This document shows positions 49,575 through 61,600 of a stretch of DNA of 64,000 nucleotides, piece after piece. Positions within the stretch are counted from its first letter, which is position 1, and the number at the start of each line of letters is the position of its first letter. Source of the DNA: Bursaphelenchus xylophilus (Eukaryota > Nematoda > Chromadorea > Rhabditida > Aphelenchoididae). A model generated the notes under the pieces. The model saw nothing but the letters and a program-made list of their open reading frames with translations. It had not been told where the DNA came from and searched no databases. Location of the stretch: assembly GCA_904066235.2 (NCBI GenBank), contig CAJFCV020000002.1, positions 7,626,001 to 7,690,000 on the forward strand, in the 5' to 3' direction. The position numbers and the translations under genes were made by a program.

Positions 49575-50992
49575 CTAATGTCTGAAGACGTTTCCAAACA
49601 TTCCACGGCGACGTTTCGAGGATTCCATCTCGGCTTCTTCTTCCGAAAGTTCACGGATAATGGGACCATCCTGAAAATAATTTATTGTACCAGGGATTAC
49701 CAAAATTTAACATTAGGATACATACAGTTTTATCACCCAAGAATCTGCCGGGTTATCAAAAAAAAAGTTACCTGATTTCTTCTGGAGTAATGTCTTCTCT
49801 CCTGTTCTTCTTCATCGTCATCCGGAATCTCAATTATCGGAGCCGTACTGGCCGAAGAGCCTTCTGCATGACCCACTTCTCTTCTGTGTCTGTTCTGTCT
49901 GGATCCTCTTCCATCTTCAATTGCCCTGCGATCATCCTGATTTCTGGAAAATGGATCAAATGCCAAGTTTCTGGTGGCCCGGGTCTTGAACTCCTGATTG
50001 AAGGTGTCAGCTTCTTCTAAAAACAAAAAACTAATCAAGTTCAATATATATACTCACCTTCTCCCAGGTTGACAAACTTCTGATTCTGTCTGATTTTACC
50101 ATCGCGGTCTCTCTTCTTTTCGATTACATGGGCTCTGTCTCCAATATGATGACCAATTGAGACGTGCTCTTCTTCTCCTTCACGGACAGCACTGCAATTT
50201 GAATACAATAAGAATATCGAAACTACTAAATCTTACACCCAATAATCCTTGGTAAACTTTCTTACCGTCTGGTTTCTTTCACGTCACCGGCTTTTCTGGT
50301 CGAATTCTGAACAACTCTTTGTTTCCCATCCGGACCCATTGTAATACAAGTACTCTGGCTGAAGACCATCGAATTGGGATCATCCATGGCATGGTCCATC
50401 ATTCTCATTAATCCACCTCCAATTCCGAAGCCTCCGAAACCACCAAAAACATCCAAAGCATTGGTTGGTTGAGATCTCTGACGCTGTTGAGAACGACTGC
50501 CATTCTGGAGCATGGGATGGCCATGACCCAACATGCTTCCCATCATTCTGTCCATCATCCCAAAGGGGTCAGACATCATGCGATCCATCTCGGCCATCTG
50601 ATGCTGCATGTGTCTGAAATCAAAAAATTATATTAGACACACACGGTCTTTGCATAAAATTTGAGAAAATGTTTTTCCTTTTTCAGGAGTCTCACAATGC
50701 TTCTAGAAATTTCGACAAACCTCTGTGGTCTACGAGCTTTTTCACCGTTCCCGGGACCGTTCTTTTCCTCCGAACGTTCCGTTTTTCCATCATTTTTTAC
50801 ATTTTCTTTTCTAATTCTATTTTTCTCTTCTTTTAATTTCTCGATGGGTAATCTGCGGGCATCAGGCTTCAAGACCATGTTGATGTTCTTCTCCTGTTCA
50901 TTCAGTTTCCTCCGATCTCCATAAGAAAATGACTTCTGACCGTTTTTCGGCCGTTCCGATGGCTTTTCCGAAGTCGAGAGACAGCAACCCAT
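49575..50992 (-). CDS. Myeloid leukemia factor (MLF) family protein with acylation-type N-terminus
   Basis: Five exons (50721-50992, 50266-50613, 50058-50191, 49772-50016, 49575-49670) give 364 residues. The MLF core is clear: a Met-rich segment (MAEMDRMMSDPFGMMDRMMG), then DVKETRRAVREGEEEHVSIG, HHIGDRAHVIEKKRD and FVNLGEEEADTFNQEF, followed by an acidic and basic C-terminal tail. MLF proteins are small regulators of transcription-factor and chaperone pathways and shuttle between nucleus and cytoplasm. The encoded N-terminus MGCCLSTSEK is a textbook N-myristoylation plus palmitoylation signal, which I do not know from other MLFs. It is linked to the core by ~85 Lys/Glu-rich residues. The exon 1 donor is the weak AG|GTTTGT, the only phase-compatible choice. 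An acceptor ends 10 nt before the ATG. The MLF core is firm; the link to exon 1 is slightly less so. Confidence 0.87.
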
Positions 50993-51395
50993 TCCATACA
51001 GTCTAAAGCCTACTCTACAATATCACCACCGCGACCGAGCAATGTTTACAACCGCATATTAAAAGAATTTTTACCACCGAATATAACCCCTTTTCCTCAA
51101 AAATGAACAAAGTACGCAGGATCAAGCAAGAAAACGGTCGTTTCCCGATCAAAACTTTACACCTAAAATAAAGGGAAGAAACGAAGATGGGTGCAACAAA
51201 AGTGAAATCTCCTTTCAAGGATATCAGTTGAATAAAGAGCGACTGATTCGACAAATGTTTTCATTTCAGCGCCGTTCGTTTTTTCGCTGCGCGCTGATAT
51301 CATTGAGGAATCTTCGAAAACGTTAGTAAAAGATACCAAGCCATCTTTTGTCTATTTATTTCCAGCTATTTCATTCAAGGTAAATCTAGTGTAAT

Positions 51396-52025
51396 ATGGT
51401 AAGTATAATCCAATCCTTTTTTTGCTGTACAAACTTCTAAACCTTTCCTAAATTACATACTCTCAGCCCCAATTTCTTACAAAAATTGCCTTTAAACCGC
51501 GCTGAATACCAAAAGAAATAACATTAAACCGCCTTTTCGCCTCCGGAATTAACGGAAAAAACAAGTTTCCCCAAGTGATCAAAACTAAGCATCTGACAAC
51601 CCATTACACTTGTCGTACCATTATGCACTTTCTGATTGTTTTTTCGGTATTAGTCACTTTAATTGTCGGCGCTTTATATTGTAATTTGCCTACAGTTACA
51701 CCAGAAGTTATAAACCCCGCTTTGTTGTTTGCTGAGTTGTAATGGAAGGAAAAATAGTCTTTCCATGCTTTTTATTCTGCAATAATCGTCGACAAAATTA
51801 TTTTAAAACGTTTACCCATTACGTTAATTGTTAAACTAGGTATTGATGTAAGACCACAGAAATTTCCTTGTATTTTCTCGAAATTTCCATGATTCCCCGG
51901 GAACGTTTTAAAGTTTAAAGTTTTAGAGCACACAGAATCCTGCTTTGTTTCAGCGTGGTCCCTCTATAGACCTTGTTCAAGACCAGTCTAGTTTTTCTTC
52001 ACTAATTAACCGAGAAGACGAATAA
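51396..52025 (+). CDS. Possible 24-residue micro-protein (tentative)
   Basis: An ATG at 51396-51398 is followed directly by a strong donor GTAAGT. 555 nt further on, a TTTGTTTCAG acceptor (ending 51953) leads into a frame that runs 23 codons to a stop at 52023-52025 (RGPSIDLVQDQSSFSSLINR then EDE). AATAAA overlaps the stop. Joining the two in phase 0 gives a 24-residue product of unknown function. Everything hangs on two splice sites, so this may be a chance pairing or part of a non-coding transcript. Confidence 0.25.
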
Positions 52026-53321
52026 AAATTGAACCAACCTGAATGGATCGAAGGGATCTCCACCGAACATTGTTTTCTGCTATGGTTTATTCGTGCGGGA
52101 CACGAGCTGACGAGAAAAAGCACCCGAAATTTGAGGAAAATGCTGCAAAAAATCAATAAGTTAAACCCCAGAATTATGAAACCCCCGATACAACATACGA
52201 TGAAAGAAAAATATAAAAATATAGAAACAGAACCGACCACAAAGCACCAAAACGTCCCCTAAAATGTGTTTACACCAAGCTAAGGGCGAACTTTTACCAG
52301 GAAAATCGAGAAATTTCCATAGAGAAAAAGATAAAACAAAATGCCAAAAAAGCAAAAATTCTGCGAAATTTGAATGCAAAGGTAAACAAAATAACAAAAA
52401 GTCAGCATTTCCCGACTACAACCATGTATTTATGAATCGTACAGTCTGAATACGAATTCTTCTCGTCTTGAAGAATCAAAAATATTATTCATGGCCAAAA
52501 AAAGAAACCTTTTATTTTAGTAGCTAATGTGCAGAAGAAAAAGAACTTTTCGCAGATAATAGCCCCATTACCCGCAGGGTTTTACGCTCTAATCCGTGTT
52601 AAATACCTGAGTAGGGAAGCGCATTTCGGAAGACAAAAGGTTTACTTTGCTCTCAAGTGCAATATCGGTAATGGAAATGGACCGATTTGGTCACAGAAAA
52701 CCGCATTCGTATAGGGTAGATAAACATGCAGCTAATACGGAAGTTATTGTACCGGAAAACCATATGATTGAGATCCAGTCCTCGGTGGGTAATATTATAT
52801 TGTAAGTACATGGGAGGGATGGAAAATGGGGGCGAGGGATAATAGTCAGAAAACTTAACCCAATTCGAGGTCGCCCAATGTTTGATGCGCACTTTTCTAT
52901 TTGCGCCTGCATTTTATTGTAAAGTAAATTAACCGAAAAAACTTGATAATTGATAGTAATTTAATCAAATTGACTGCCAAAAAGTAGTCAAATTGTAAAT
53001 AAATTTAAGATCTACGGGAAAGCGGGCGAGAGAGAAAAACCAAAATGGTAATGAGTATCGATAATCGAGGCGGAAATGCGCCTGATGCCTCAGGGCAAAA
53101 GGTGCGGTCTTTGGGAAAGGAAGGCTCATTTAGAAATTTTTTGGACGACGGATCGATTGTGTTGGTTATAGGATTGGAATCACATATCTAATGACTAGAA
53201 AAAAGGTCAGCCAGAAGTTGAAAACATCTCTAATGGCAGTAAAATGTCAGAAAACAATACCAGCACACCCCTTTTACGTTACACTCGCTATCTGATACAT
53301 ACATGAAAAGCCTGATACATA

Positions 53322-53474
53322 AAGTCTGTCGGGAAAGCAATGGCCGCTCATCGCATTGAAAATCGCATCGCCGCTGAGGAAATTAATTGTGTCGCGGCAA
53401 AATCAAATTGCTTTTCACTTCAGCGATGCGATCGGCGCAGCGACATTATGCTCATTATTTTCCCGACAGACTGC
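53322..53474. mobile_element. TA-flanked MITE, family 1, copy 2
   Basis: About 153 bp between TA dinucleotides, with ends AGTCTGTCGGGAAA and TTTCCCGACAGACT. It shares the TTCAGCGATGCGATCGGCGC core with the copies at 2270 and 54473. Its terminal repeats are the best preserved of the three. Confidence 0.7.
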
Positions 53475-54472
53475 TATGAAGTAAACATTTATTGGGTTCC
53501 CAAAAGTTTTGAATGACCATTTCAAGGGCAACTGAAAGTAATTCTCTCGTTTTGGAGGCGTGTTTTTCAAAACAGTTACTATGGAAATGAATCTACGTAT
53601 AAAATAATGGATGGAAATTGGTGCAGAAATAAAATTAAATAAATACGAAATTGGGTAAATTTAAATTGTAAGAGATTTTGACGATACAAAAGTAAGCTCA
53701 GATTTGTAGGAATAACAGGTAATTTGTATTATGACCATCCATAGCAAAAAAAAATAATTACTATAAAAAATGGTCTAAACCACAGTAGAAATGGGCAATT
53801 GTACTTATCATCCAAGTAAAAACCCCTGTAGGGGTCAAATTTAATTACGGAATCAAATCCATTAAACACATTTTTTAAAGAGAAAACTCGCTTGAATTCC
53901 CCTAACAATAGATTTATAATTTGTAAATTGATATTTACAAGTCTCCTCTCATAAATTGTGCAATCATAGATAAGAAATCCCAGAGAAAAAGAGAAAATTC
54001 TGGAAGAAAACAACTTGAGAATAAAGTTACTGTCATTTGACCTGAGGGAAAATGGAAAAAAACAAAGGTTACAAAAGTTTGAATAGATTTGAGAGTTATA
54101 TAAATAAACCTTGGGAAAGAGATGGGAGAGAATGGAGATGTCAAAGAGAGAAATCGGATTAGAAATGGCTTCAGAGCCGTCGAAAGGGAGGCAGATAACA
54201 ATAACACAGTAGAAAGCATGGACTTATGGACTTTGGAAAAAATGTGATTATCAGGTGTGTGGAATTCTTATTTGAACTCTTTAATGCATAATTTAAGCTT
54301 TGCAAAATTCTCTAATTTTCGGTTCACGTCGAACAAATGATGATTAATCGCGGAATTTTTGTAAAGTAGTATTGGGTGTAAGATAAAACTCTAGCCTCAC
54401 GTCAGTCTTGAAAAAAGCTCGTCAAAACTGATATGCTACAGTATAAAAAAAACCATACCAAAATATCTCATA

Positions 54473-54602
54473 CCAGTCTCTGGAAAGTAATGAACACAGT
54501 CGCATCGCCGCCTAAAAAATGAATTGTGCCGCAAACTGCTTTCTATTTCAGCGACACGATCGGTGCAGCGACATTATCCTCATTATTTTCTGGACAGACT
54601 GA
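54473..54602. mobile_element. TA-flanked MITE, family 1, copy 3
   Basis: About 130 bp between TA dinucleotides, the most diverged copy (ends CCAGTCTCTGGAAA and TTTTCTGGACAGACTGA, core TTTCAGCGACACGATCGGTG). It lies 48 bp from the stop codon of the proline-rich protein gene, in its probable 3' region. Confidence 0.65.
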
Positions 54603-54650
54603 TATAGGGTAATAGAAAACCGACATCCGAGAGACCAGTTTTATTGAGAA

Positions 54651-55276
54651 TCAGATCATAGCCATGCCAGCCAACAGAAGATAAGTCGAGGCGCCAAGTC
54701 CAAGCAAGAAGATGACCATGAAGACGGCAGAGATGATAATGCATTTCTTCCTCTTGGGATTGGGCTCAACACCGGTGTCCTGGGACTCCTTGTTGTTCTT
54801 CTTCTGACCCGCCTTGCCGGATTTTGCTGGTGTAGCAGCGGTTTTGGCAGCTAAAATAATTAAATTATCATGGAAAACATCAATGAAATAGAAGACAATG
54901 TCCCAGAAAGGGCAGTCAGTGGCCTAAAGTTTAGTTTGTGCGGGATCAGTAGTTTCTCTTTGTTTCCTATCACGTTATACATGGAAAAAGTTGTAAAAAT
55001 CTAGGAAAATGACATCATTAACGGTCTATAAATCATCATAAGTTACTCGCCGGTCGATTGGCAGGTTTCGGTTTTTGATCTCGGTTCGCTCTCCACTCCG
55101 GACTTGTCTGGCTGAAGACTGTTGGTGACCACTCCACCTGGCGGTGGTGGTGGCGGCGGTGGAGGCGGAGGTGGGGGTGGGGGCGGGGGTGGACCTCCGA
55201 ATCCGGGGTTGGGCGGGGGAGGGGGAGCACCGCCATTCAGAAGTGGGGAATCGAGAGGTTCGTAGTTGTCGCCCAT
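54651..55276 (-). CDS. Small proline-rich, C-terminally membrane-anchored protein
   Basis: Two exons (55138-55276 and 54651-54850) give 112 residues. The N-terminus carries a dileucine-like motif (EPLDSPLL), followed by an almost uninterrupted run of prolines (about residues 29-46). A Lys/Ala/Gln-rich linker leads to a single hydrophobic helix at about 84-108 (IIISAVFMVIFLLGLGASTY...) five residues from the end, preceded by basic KRKK. This is a tail-anchored or type II small membrane protein. The donor is placed at CCA G|GTGGAG because only phase 1 keeps the membrane helix in frame; reading past it would add 31 residues and then stop. An acceptor TTAG ends 11 nt upstream of the ATG. The poly-proline could bind SH3, WW or profilin-type partners; that is inference. 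No family is recognised. Confidence 0.7.
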
Positions 55277-55419
55277 CCTTCCACGCGCCTAAGGGCTTCG
55301 GAAAGAATCGGAGAAGTCCAAGGATCTGATAATCGACCAGTCGGTGGACAAACCGCGAGGGAAATTAATTTTGAAACTGAACAATTCACTTCCATGCTCC
55401 AAATTCCCAAATTATTTGA

Positions 55420-55990
55420 CAAGGAAAGTACTTCTATGGGGTGTGGAATTACCGGTCGAGATATATATCAAAAAATTCGCAAAAATTTTCTGATTCAGAA
55501 TATATAAAAATTAGCTGCCTAATTTTGGTCTATCAGCGAGTTTTTTCAATAAATGTTTTTCTCGAGGAAAAAGATCTGCGGCAACAAAAGCGCGCTCGGT
55601 CTCTTCCTTCGGAAGAGAGCGGTGTGGCCGAGTGGTTAGAGCGCTAGATTGGGAATCCGAGGGGAACGGTTTCGATTCCTTTTGCCACACTAGAACCCAT
55701 TTTTTACATTGGAACTACTTTTAAGGTGTAGTTGTAATCCAATTTGATATTTTAAGGCTTGTCAAGGCCTCAGAATTTAGTTTAGCACAAAACAAAATTT
55801 TTTTATTGGTAAAAACACGGTCAAAAAGACACTTGCATGGTGTCGCGAGAAAACTTCTGAGGACAAAAACATGTCATTAGACCAAAATTAGGCAGCTAAT
55901 TTATATATATTCTGAATCAGAAAATTTTTGCGAATTTTTTGATATATATCTCGACCGGTAATTCCACACCCCATAGAAGTACTTTCCTTG
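55420..55990. mobile_element. Long-inverted-repeat element, family 2, copy 2
   Basis: A 571-bp element whose ~110-bp arms match copy 1 at 40024-40480 with scattered differences. It is flanked by the 3-bp duplication TGA. It is 114 bp longer than copy 1, and much of the difference is in the middle, where a tRNA-like sequence (55622-55690) and a CTCTTCCTTCGGAAGAG hairpin are found. There is no coding capacity. Confidence 0.8.
55622..55690 (+). tRNA. tRNA-like sequence, probably a tRNA pseudogene
   Basis: 69 nt with a perfect 7-bp acceptor stem (GTGTGGC / GCCACAC) and a good A box (TGGCCGAGTGG at about 55625-55635). The B-box-like sequence (GGTTTCGATTCC at about 55668-55679) has one extra T. 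The loop TTGGGAA would put the anticodon at GGG (Pro), but the anticodon stem has mismatches and the length is short. It lies inside a transposon-like element. Most likely it is a degenerate tRNA copy carried by the element. Confidence 0.4.
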
Positions 55991-57026
55991 TGAAAAAAGC
56001 TGAGCCGACCACTCACACTAGTCGCTATGACTTCCTTTTCATTGTTTTACTAGGACAAGCTCCGAAAGCAATCAAGGGTGCATAATATCTGCAATATTCC
56101 TCGTATCTTAACGATTTTATGCGCCATTGACTGGTTTCAGAGCCACTTGTCCTAACCAGGTTCAAATTCCGGTCTTAGGAAGAGTTACATTTACAGAAAG
56201 AGAGGCTCTCGATTACAAGGTCGTACCATCAGAAAAGGCTAGCGGAGACTGGACTCGGAGAATCGAGACGGCCTCAAAATGGGGAGTGATAAGATAAGAG
56301 GCCTCGTTGTTTGCTGAAGCCCAATTATAATGAATTTTCGGCGTTATCAAGGCCTTCAAAAAAGCCCCGGAAAGGGTCTTAAATAACATACGACGACCGC
56401 GTATATATCAGCCAACAATTTGGCTTTCATGTTGATAAAAGTGGAAACGGGAGTACAGAAGCGGCGTTGATAAGATCGGGGAGTTTAGAATAGGTTTGGA
56501 ATTAGCAGTCTTGGCCTCACAAAATCATCAATTCTTTGTCAATACTTTATGCATTACCTTGTTTCAGTTTCTCTATTTTGACACTCAGATCCTCAAGTCT
56601 GTGATCTTTACCTTCTAATGTTTCCGTTTTTACCATTAATTATCAATGCAAAATAAAGTTTTTATCAAAATTATCAAAAAACGAATAAAAATAAATATAT
56701 TGCGTAATATTGAATGTTTATAAGAAAAATGGCAATGACTGTCAGTGTGCATCTCTATTCGGAGATTTGGAAAGACATTTGCTTCTAATTACAATTAGAA
56801 TTTTGATTATAAAAAAGTTATTACCCAAGTTGAAGAATAAAAAAGTAACAAAAAATACGAATAAAACAACAAAACATACTATTTACAACTATTACATATA
56901 ACGGGGCAAGAGGTGCCGGGCGTGGTAAGTGTGAAAACTACATGAGATGTAATTTGAGACCAGTTTCGAAGGGATTTGGGTGCAAATTTGGCTGTTATAT
57001 CATGAATAATATGCCAAAACGTTAGT

Positions 57027-58678
57027 TTAACACAACGTGTCCTTTTGCTCGAATGGCGGCTGGACTGTTAGACTGAGGATTCCAGGCCTGAGCGGGGCAG
57101 GGTAGTGTTTCTGAGGTAGCCTTTGAGTATATGTCACAGTGGGGGTCTGAGGTGTCTGGGTGATATATTCGGAGCTGTTATTCACCGCAAATGAGTAATT
57201 ACTGTGGTTCTCGTCGCGAGAAGATGGTGTGGAAGTCTAAAAAGTAAAATTTTCTTAATCTTGCACTCAATTTTCATATTACATATCGTATAAACTCACT
57301 CCTACCTTGACAGGGTATCCCATTCTCGCTTGCATCGCCTTGATGTCGTACTTGGCTTTGGAACGCTCTCTTCTTCTTATACTCGCCTTGTATTGGATAC
57401 AAAAACAGATTCCAAGTAATCCCATCAGAATAATCACAACGCAACATCCCACAATGATAGCATAAGAATCAACAAATTCTACCAGCTCGGTTCTGATGAG
57501 TTCATGGGCTTCCGGATTTAATCTGAGGACAAGTTTACTTGTGGGTCGTTGGTCCTTTCCAGCATCCGATCGGCCATAAGCAGTGATTACATAAGTGGCA
57601 GTATCATTTAGATCGGTGATTACTACGGTATGAGAAGAGTCCTGAAAACAAAATATAAGTGAGTCCAATTCATATGCTCTCTGCTGTATTCTCACCGCAT
57701 TCATACCTATCAACTGAATACACAACTTACCAAATTAACCATCTTGTGGTTGGGCCTCTGGCCATTGGTCCAATGAACGAACTGATCGCACTCTGGGGGA
57801 TGCTTCAAATCCTCAGCACTCCATGTCAACAATACCAGAGATGAGTCCCTCATTGTGATCTTCTCTCTCATACTCAATTTAATTGGATCTTTCTGAGCGG
57901 CATAAATATTTTCAAGGAGAAGATCGTCTGAACAAAGAGGAGACAACACTTCGGCTGAGGCTGTGAATCCAAACACCTTGAAAGTTAAGATCTCCTTCTT
58001 GGGATTGGCGCCAGAAAAAACATGTTCAACGACGAATCGAGGAGAAAATGACTAAAACAAGGCCAAAATTATGTTACTTTAGGCATCAAAACTTACAAAA
58101 TTTCTTTGGACAAATTCATTTTCAACCACCCCGTTGCGATTGATCAACGAGCGATACACTTCGATCACATACAACGTCAGATTATCTGTTTGAGGGGGAG
58201 TGAGAACATTCAATTTGGCACGGATTCGAGGGGGAGTAACGGACAAACGATCAACGCAGATCACTTCCAGAGGGCCAAAGGAGTCCGATATTGTGGATTC
58301 TGTGGGTTTAGGAGAGGTTCCGTCAAAGCCCGTGCCCAAATTACATCCCATCTTGCACTAAAAAGCCAAAATTTATATTAAAGCAGGACATAAACAATAA
58401 AAAAAAATTTTTTCTTACAGTATCAAATCGAATATCATCCAATTGCCAGTCCTGGAATGCGTCTCCGGAGGCCAGTGTTACATTTCTGGGAGTACCAAAC
58501 TGAAGCCAAACTTATATTTTCCTTCCCAATTACTTACCAACTCTCCGCATCTGGCCAAACATTTGTAAAACCGATATCTGGGATCATTGGTGTCAACTTT
58601 CGGGTTTTTGGACAAGTTGGAGAAGGCTGACGCGTTCAGGATCACAATTGCCAGTGTAATTTTACCCAAGAACCTCAT
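57027..58678 (-). CDS. Single-pass type I membrane protein with FN3-like region (unknown)
   Basis: Six exons (58538-58678, 58419-58499, 58097-58357, 57731-58051, 57306-57641, 57027-57236), all separated by phase-0 introns, give 449 residues. A signal peptide (MRFLGKITLAIVILNASAFS) precedes an ectodomain of ~300 residues with paired Cys motifs (CLARC near 42, CKMGC near 75) and an FN3-like segment before the membrane (VLLTWSAEDLKHP ... VVITDLNDTATYVITAYGRS, residues about 220-300). The membrane helix is at about 328-350 (IIVGCCVVIILMGLLGICFC). The 99-residue cytoplasmic tail is basic near the membrane, then Thr/Pro/Tyr-rich. It is likely a surface receptor or adhesion protein. A TTTTTTCAG acceptor lies 2 nt before the ATG, suggesting trans-splicing. 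I cannot place it in a named family; the CxxxC pairs and FN3 recall anosmin-type ectodomains only loosely. Confidence 0.85.
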
Positions 58679-61600
58679 ATCTGAAAAAATAGAATGATTT
58701 CTGACTCAAAGTTGATGATTAATAACAATTTCGCGACAAAACAAGATAAATTTAGGAGGAACTTAAAGAACTTTGCACAAAATACACGATTTTAACTTAG
58801 TCATCGATTAAAATTAATGCAAACAAATATAAATAACAGAAACATTAATCATTACACCTATTACGTTATGCATAACATAAAAAAAGCAGGCGAAACGTGA
58901 TCCTTTGCCCTCAACCAAAGCCGTAAATATAATCTCGGATTCCCATTCCCCAGATCGCCCAATCAAATACGATTTACATCATATCCAAGGTATCGGCGGT
59001 CAGGTCAAATTAGCTCGGGGATCGTCAACTTGGCGCTTCTCAAGATAAATCTCTCCAAATCCGAGGGAAAAGAGCCTCAGGTCACCAACAGATCAGCGCC
59101 ATAATACACCGCAGTCGATTCGTATTTTGGATTGGAATTGGCGGCATTTCGGAGGGTAAAAGGATAAACAAAAAGTGGCGACAAAAGCGGGCCATCACTT
59201 TATTTACGCACAAATTTCAATTCAATTCATTAGAAAAATTATTGATGAAGCCGCTGGACCAAGGTTTGAAGGGAAGTTCGCGATTTTTTTTTACTCCATA
59301 TGGCCACCGTATTGTACTAGACACTATGCGGGTGAAAAAAAGATAATATCTCGTCAAATATTTCTGCACAAAAATTTCGCGAATTTCATCTAAGAATACT
59401 TTTAAAAAATGCAAGACAACACTTTCTACCGTTATCACCTCATTAACCTGCCCATCACTCTCTCGACCTAATTCAACCGCCATTTTTATGGCATTTTCCC
59501 ACAAAAATTTATTCAAATGCCAATGCAAACATCCTTTGATCCGGCCGCCATATCACCATCTAGAATTCTATCACTTGAGAGAATCAGAATAACCTCATCT
59601 ATATGCTACAGTAATTAATAAGACCCGCTATAGCTGTCATATCAGGTGTCAAGATCAGCAGATTATCGAACGGACCCATTAATCAAATGTTTATCCAATC
59701 AAATAAAGCCGATAGACTTCGGGGATAACGTCGAGATTCAAATACTCATACCATAGCATCGACATGACTTTAAATAAAGGAAGAGACCCTGGACAACGAT
59801 AACATGGGTAATACCTTGTTTTCCCATCATTTCCGGAATGTAACATAACCCCAGCAAAAGTGCACCCGGGGGAAAGATGACTCCACAAGCCATAAATTGA
59901 CCAGCAATTACGAGAGAAAAGCGAGCAAATTATAATATTTCCGCACCTATTCGCACAGTTGCATAATCCTCGAGTAACGGACGAAGCGCGTTTGGAGACA
60001 CTTGAAGGAATCTCTAGTGAATCAAGAGAGAATGGCCTTATGTCATGTTTGAGCAAGATTAGGACAAGTCTTTTGAGAGGAGATAGCGTCCACTTTATGG
60101 GCCAAACCTTCTCTTTGATAGAACAATCTAACTCAAACCCCCAATCGTAAATTGTGACGCCTTTTTGGGCGCTCGATGACCAATCCTAATATGCAACAAG
60201 AGCCCGCCGCCAAATAAATCTGTAAATCCCGGCCGTAAACTGTTGTAATGTCGAGATCGCGCTGAAACAAATATCCATCGGAAGAGGGCGCTCATCTGGC
60301 CTTTTTTAGTTTTTTGGAGCCACAAAAAATGCCTTCAATCTGCGTTTTTATGACCCGAAATCGTCGATCAACTCCCAAAACATAAAGGCGCAGCATTTTC
60401 TGGTCATTACTCAACGGCCGATCTAAAGGTGGGGGCCAAGAAAAAAGGGATCTTAATATAGGTAAAGGGTAAATAAAGGGATTTTATAAAGAATGCTGAT
60501 GGCATTTCGGGAACCCACAATTAATTTCGTGGACAACCCACAAGTCTGTCTATATGTGAGAAAAGAATGTGGTTTAACAAGAACCCAAAGAAACCCTTCG
60601 AATGTTAATCACGCTCCTTAATCCTCCCTAAAAGTCAATAGAAAAACAAAGAGAACTTGATCCGCCTAATCTGCCGACCCTTGGATCCACTCATTATGAT
60701 CCAACAAGTCCATTCACACCGCCTCTTTCCCTTGGCCGTTCGACTTCTGATCTCAAGAGGCTCTTTGGCGGATCAAAAGAGTGCCGGAAGAGTGGATTTG
60801 GCTCCTTTTTTGGTTCGCCGAATGAACAAACTCAACTCTCAAACTTTGGCTTAAGTCGCGAAGAAATCGTTATTCAAATCTGCGCTGTCTTGAGCAAACA
60901 AACCGAGTAAGTAGAGGGTCGCTACCTGAGTTTCTTCCGCTATGGCAAGGCCTGGCCCCAACCCCTTTCCAATTATAAGCTTCGTCAAAGTTTATTAATC
61001 GACTCCTGAATAATCCGCTAATGCCGATAAGATATGCGTTGGGCAAATTACTCTCGTTGAGCAAACAACCCTGACCTAACCGTTAGTGGCACTTTTAGTG
61101 ACTACCCCCAGCAGATTCGAATCTCGAGTAATTTGTTTGGAATGGCGGCGGAAGATGCTAAATAAATGTTTCCCTTTTGAAGCCACAAACATTTGCCGCA
61201 AAATTATTAATGGCATCTCGAATGAAGCGAGGGCAGGAGGCGATGGCATGATCAAGATCATAAAAAGGGAAGGCTCATTGGGGTGAACGATAGTTTCCTT
61301 ATAGACGAAATACAAAAATAAAGAGGCCACCAAACGAAAAGGAAGCCGATCTTAAAACAGACACGGCAGAATGATTATGCCAAAAACAAGTCCACGATTA
61401 CCCATTCCATGATACCATAAGCTGCCTCTTCATTGACCCAACTATCCAATTTCGGCGCCTCTGGAAATTTACATTAACCCAGATTTTGTATTTGCCGCAA
61501 TCAAAAGAGATCGAAACAGATACCGAATACAGTAAATACCCGCGGGTAATCTGGATCCCTCCTTTCCGCAGGGTGCGGCAACCCTATTTATTGGGTAAGG

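Larger units (their letters stand above)
50993..54650. other. Intergenic region with TA-flanked MITEs
   Basis: 3.7 kb, mostly A/T-rich. It holds a possible micro-gene (51396-52025) and two copies of the TA-flanked family (53322-53474 and 54473-54602). I see no other supported gene; the frames around 52030-52450 and 53730-54220 are low-complexity or lack starts. Confidence 0.45.
55277..57026. other. Intergenic region with family 2 element and tRNA-like sequence
   Basis: 1.75 kb. The long-inverted-repeat element 55420-55990 occupies one third and contains a tRNA-like sequence. The remaining A/T-rich 1 kb shows nothing that I can support. Confidence 0.5.

Noticed and set aside
56150..56182. B-box-like GGTTCAAATTCC suggesting another tRNA
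   Set aside because: No matching A box or acceptor stem could be found within 90 nt, and the T stem has mismatches.
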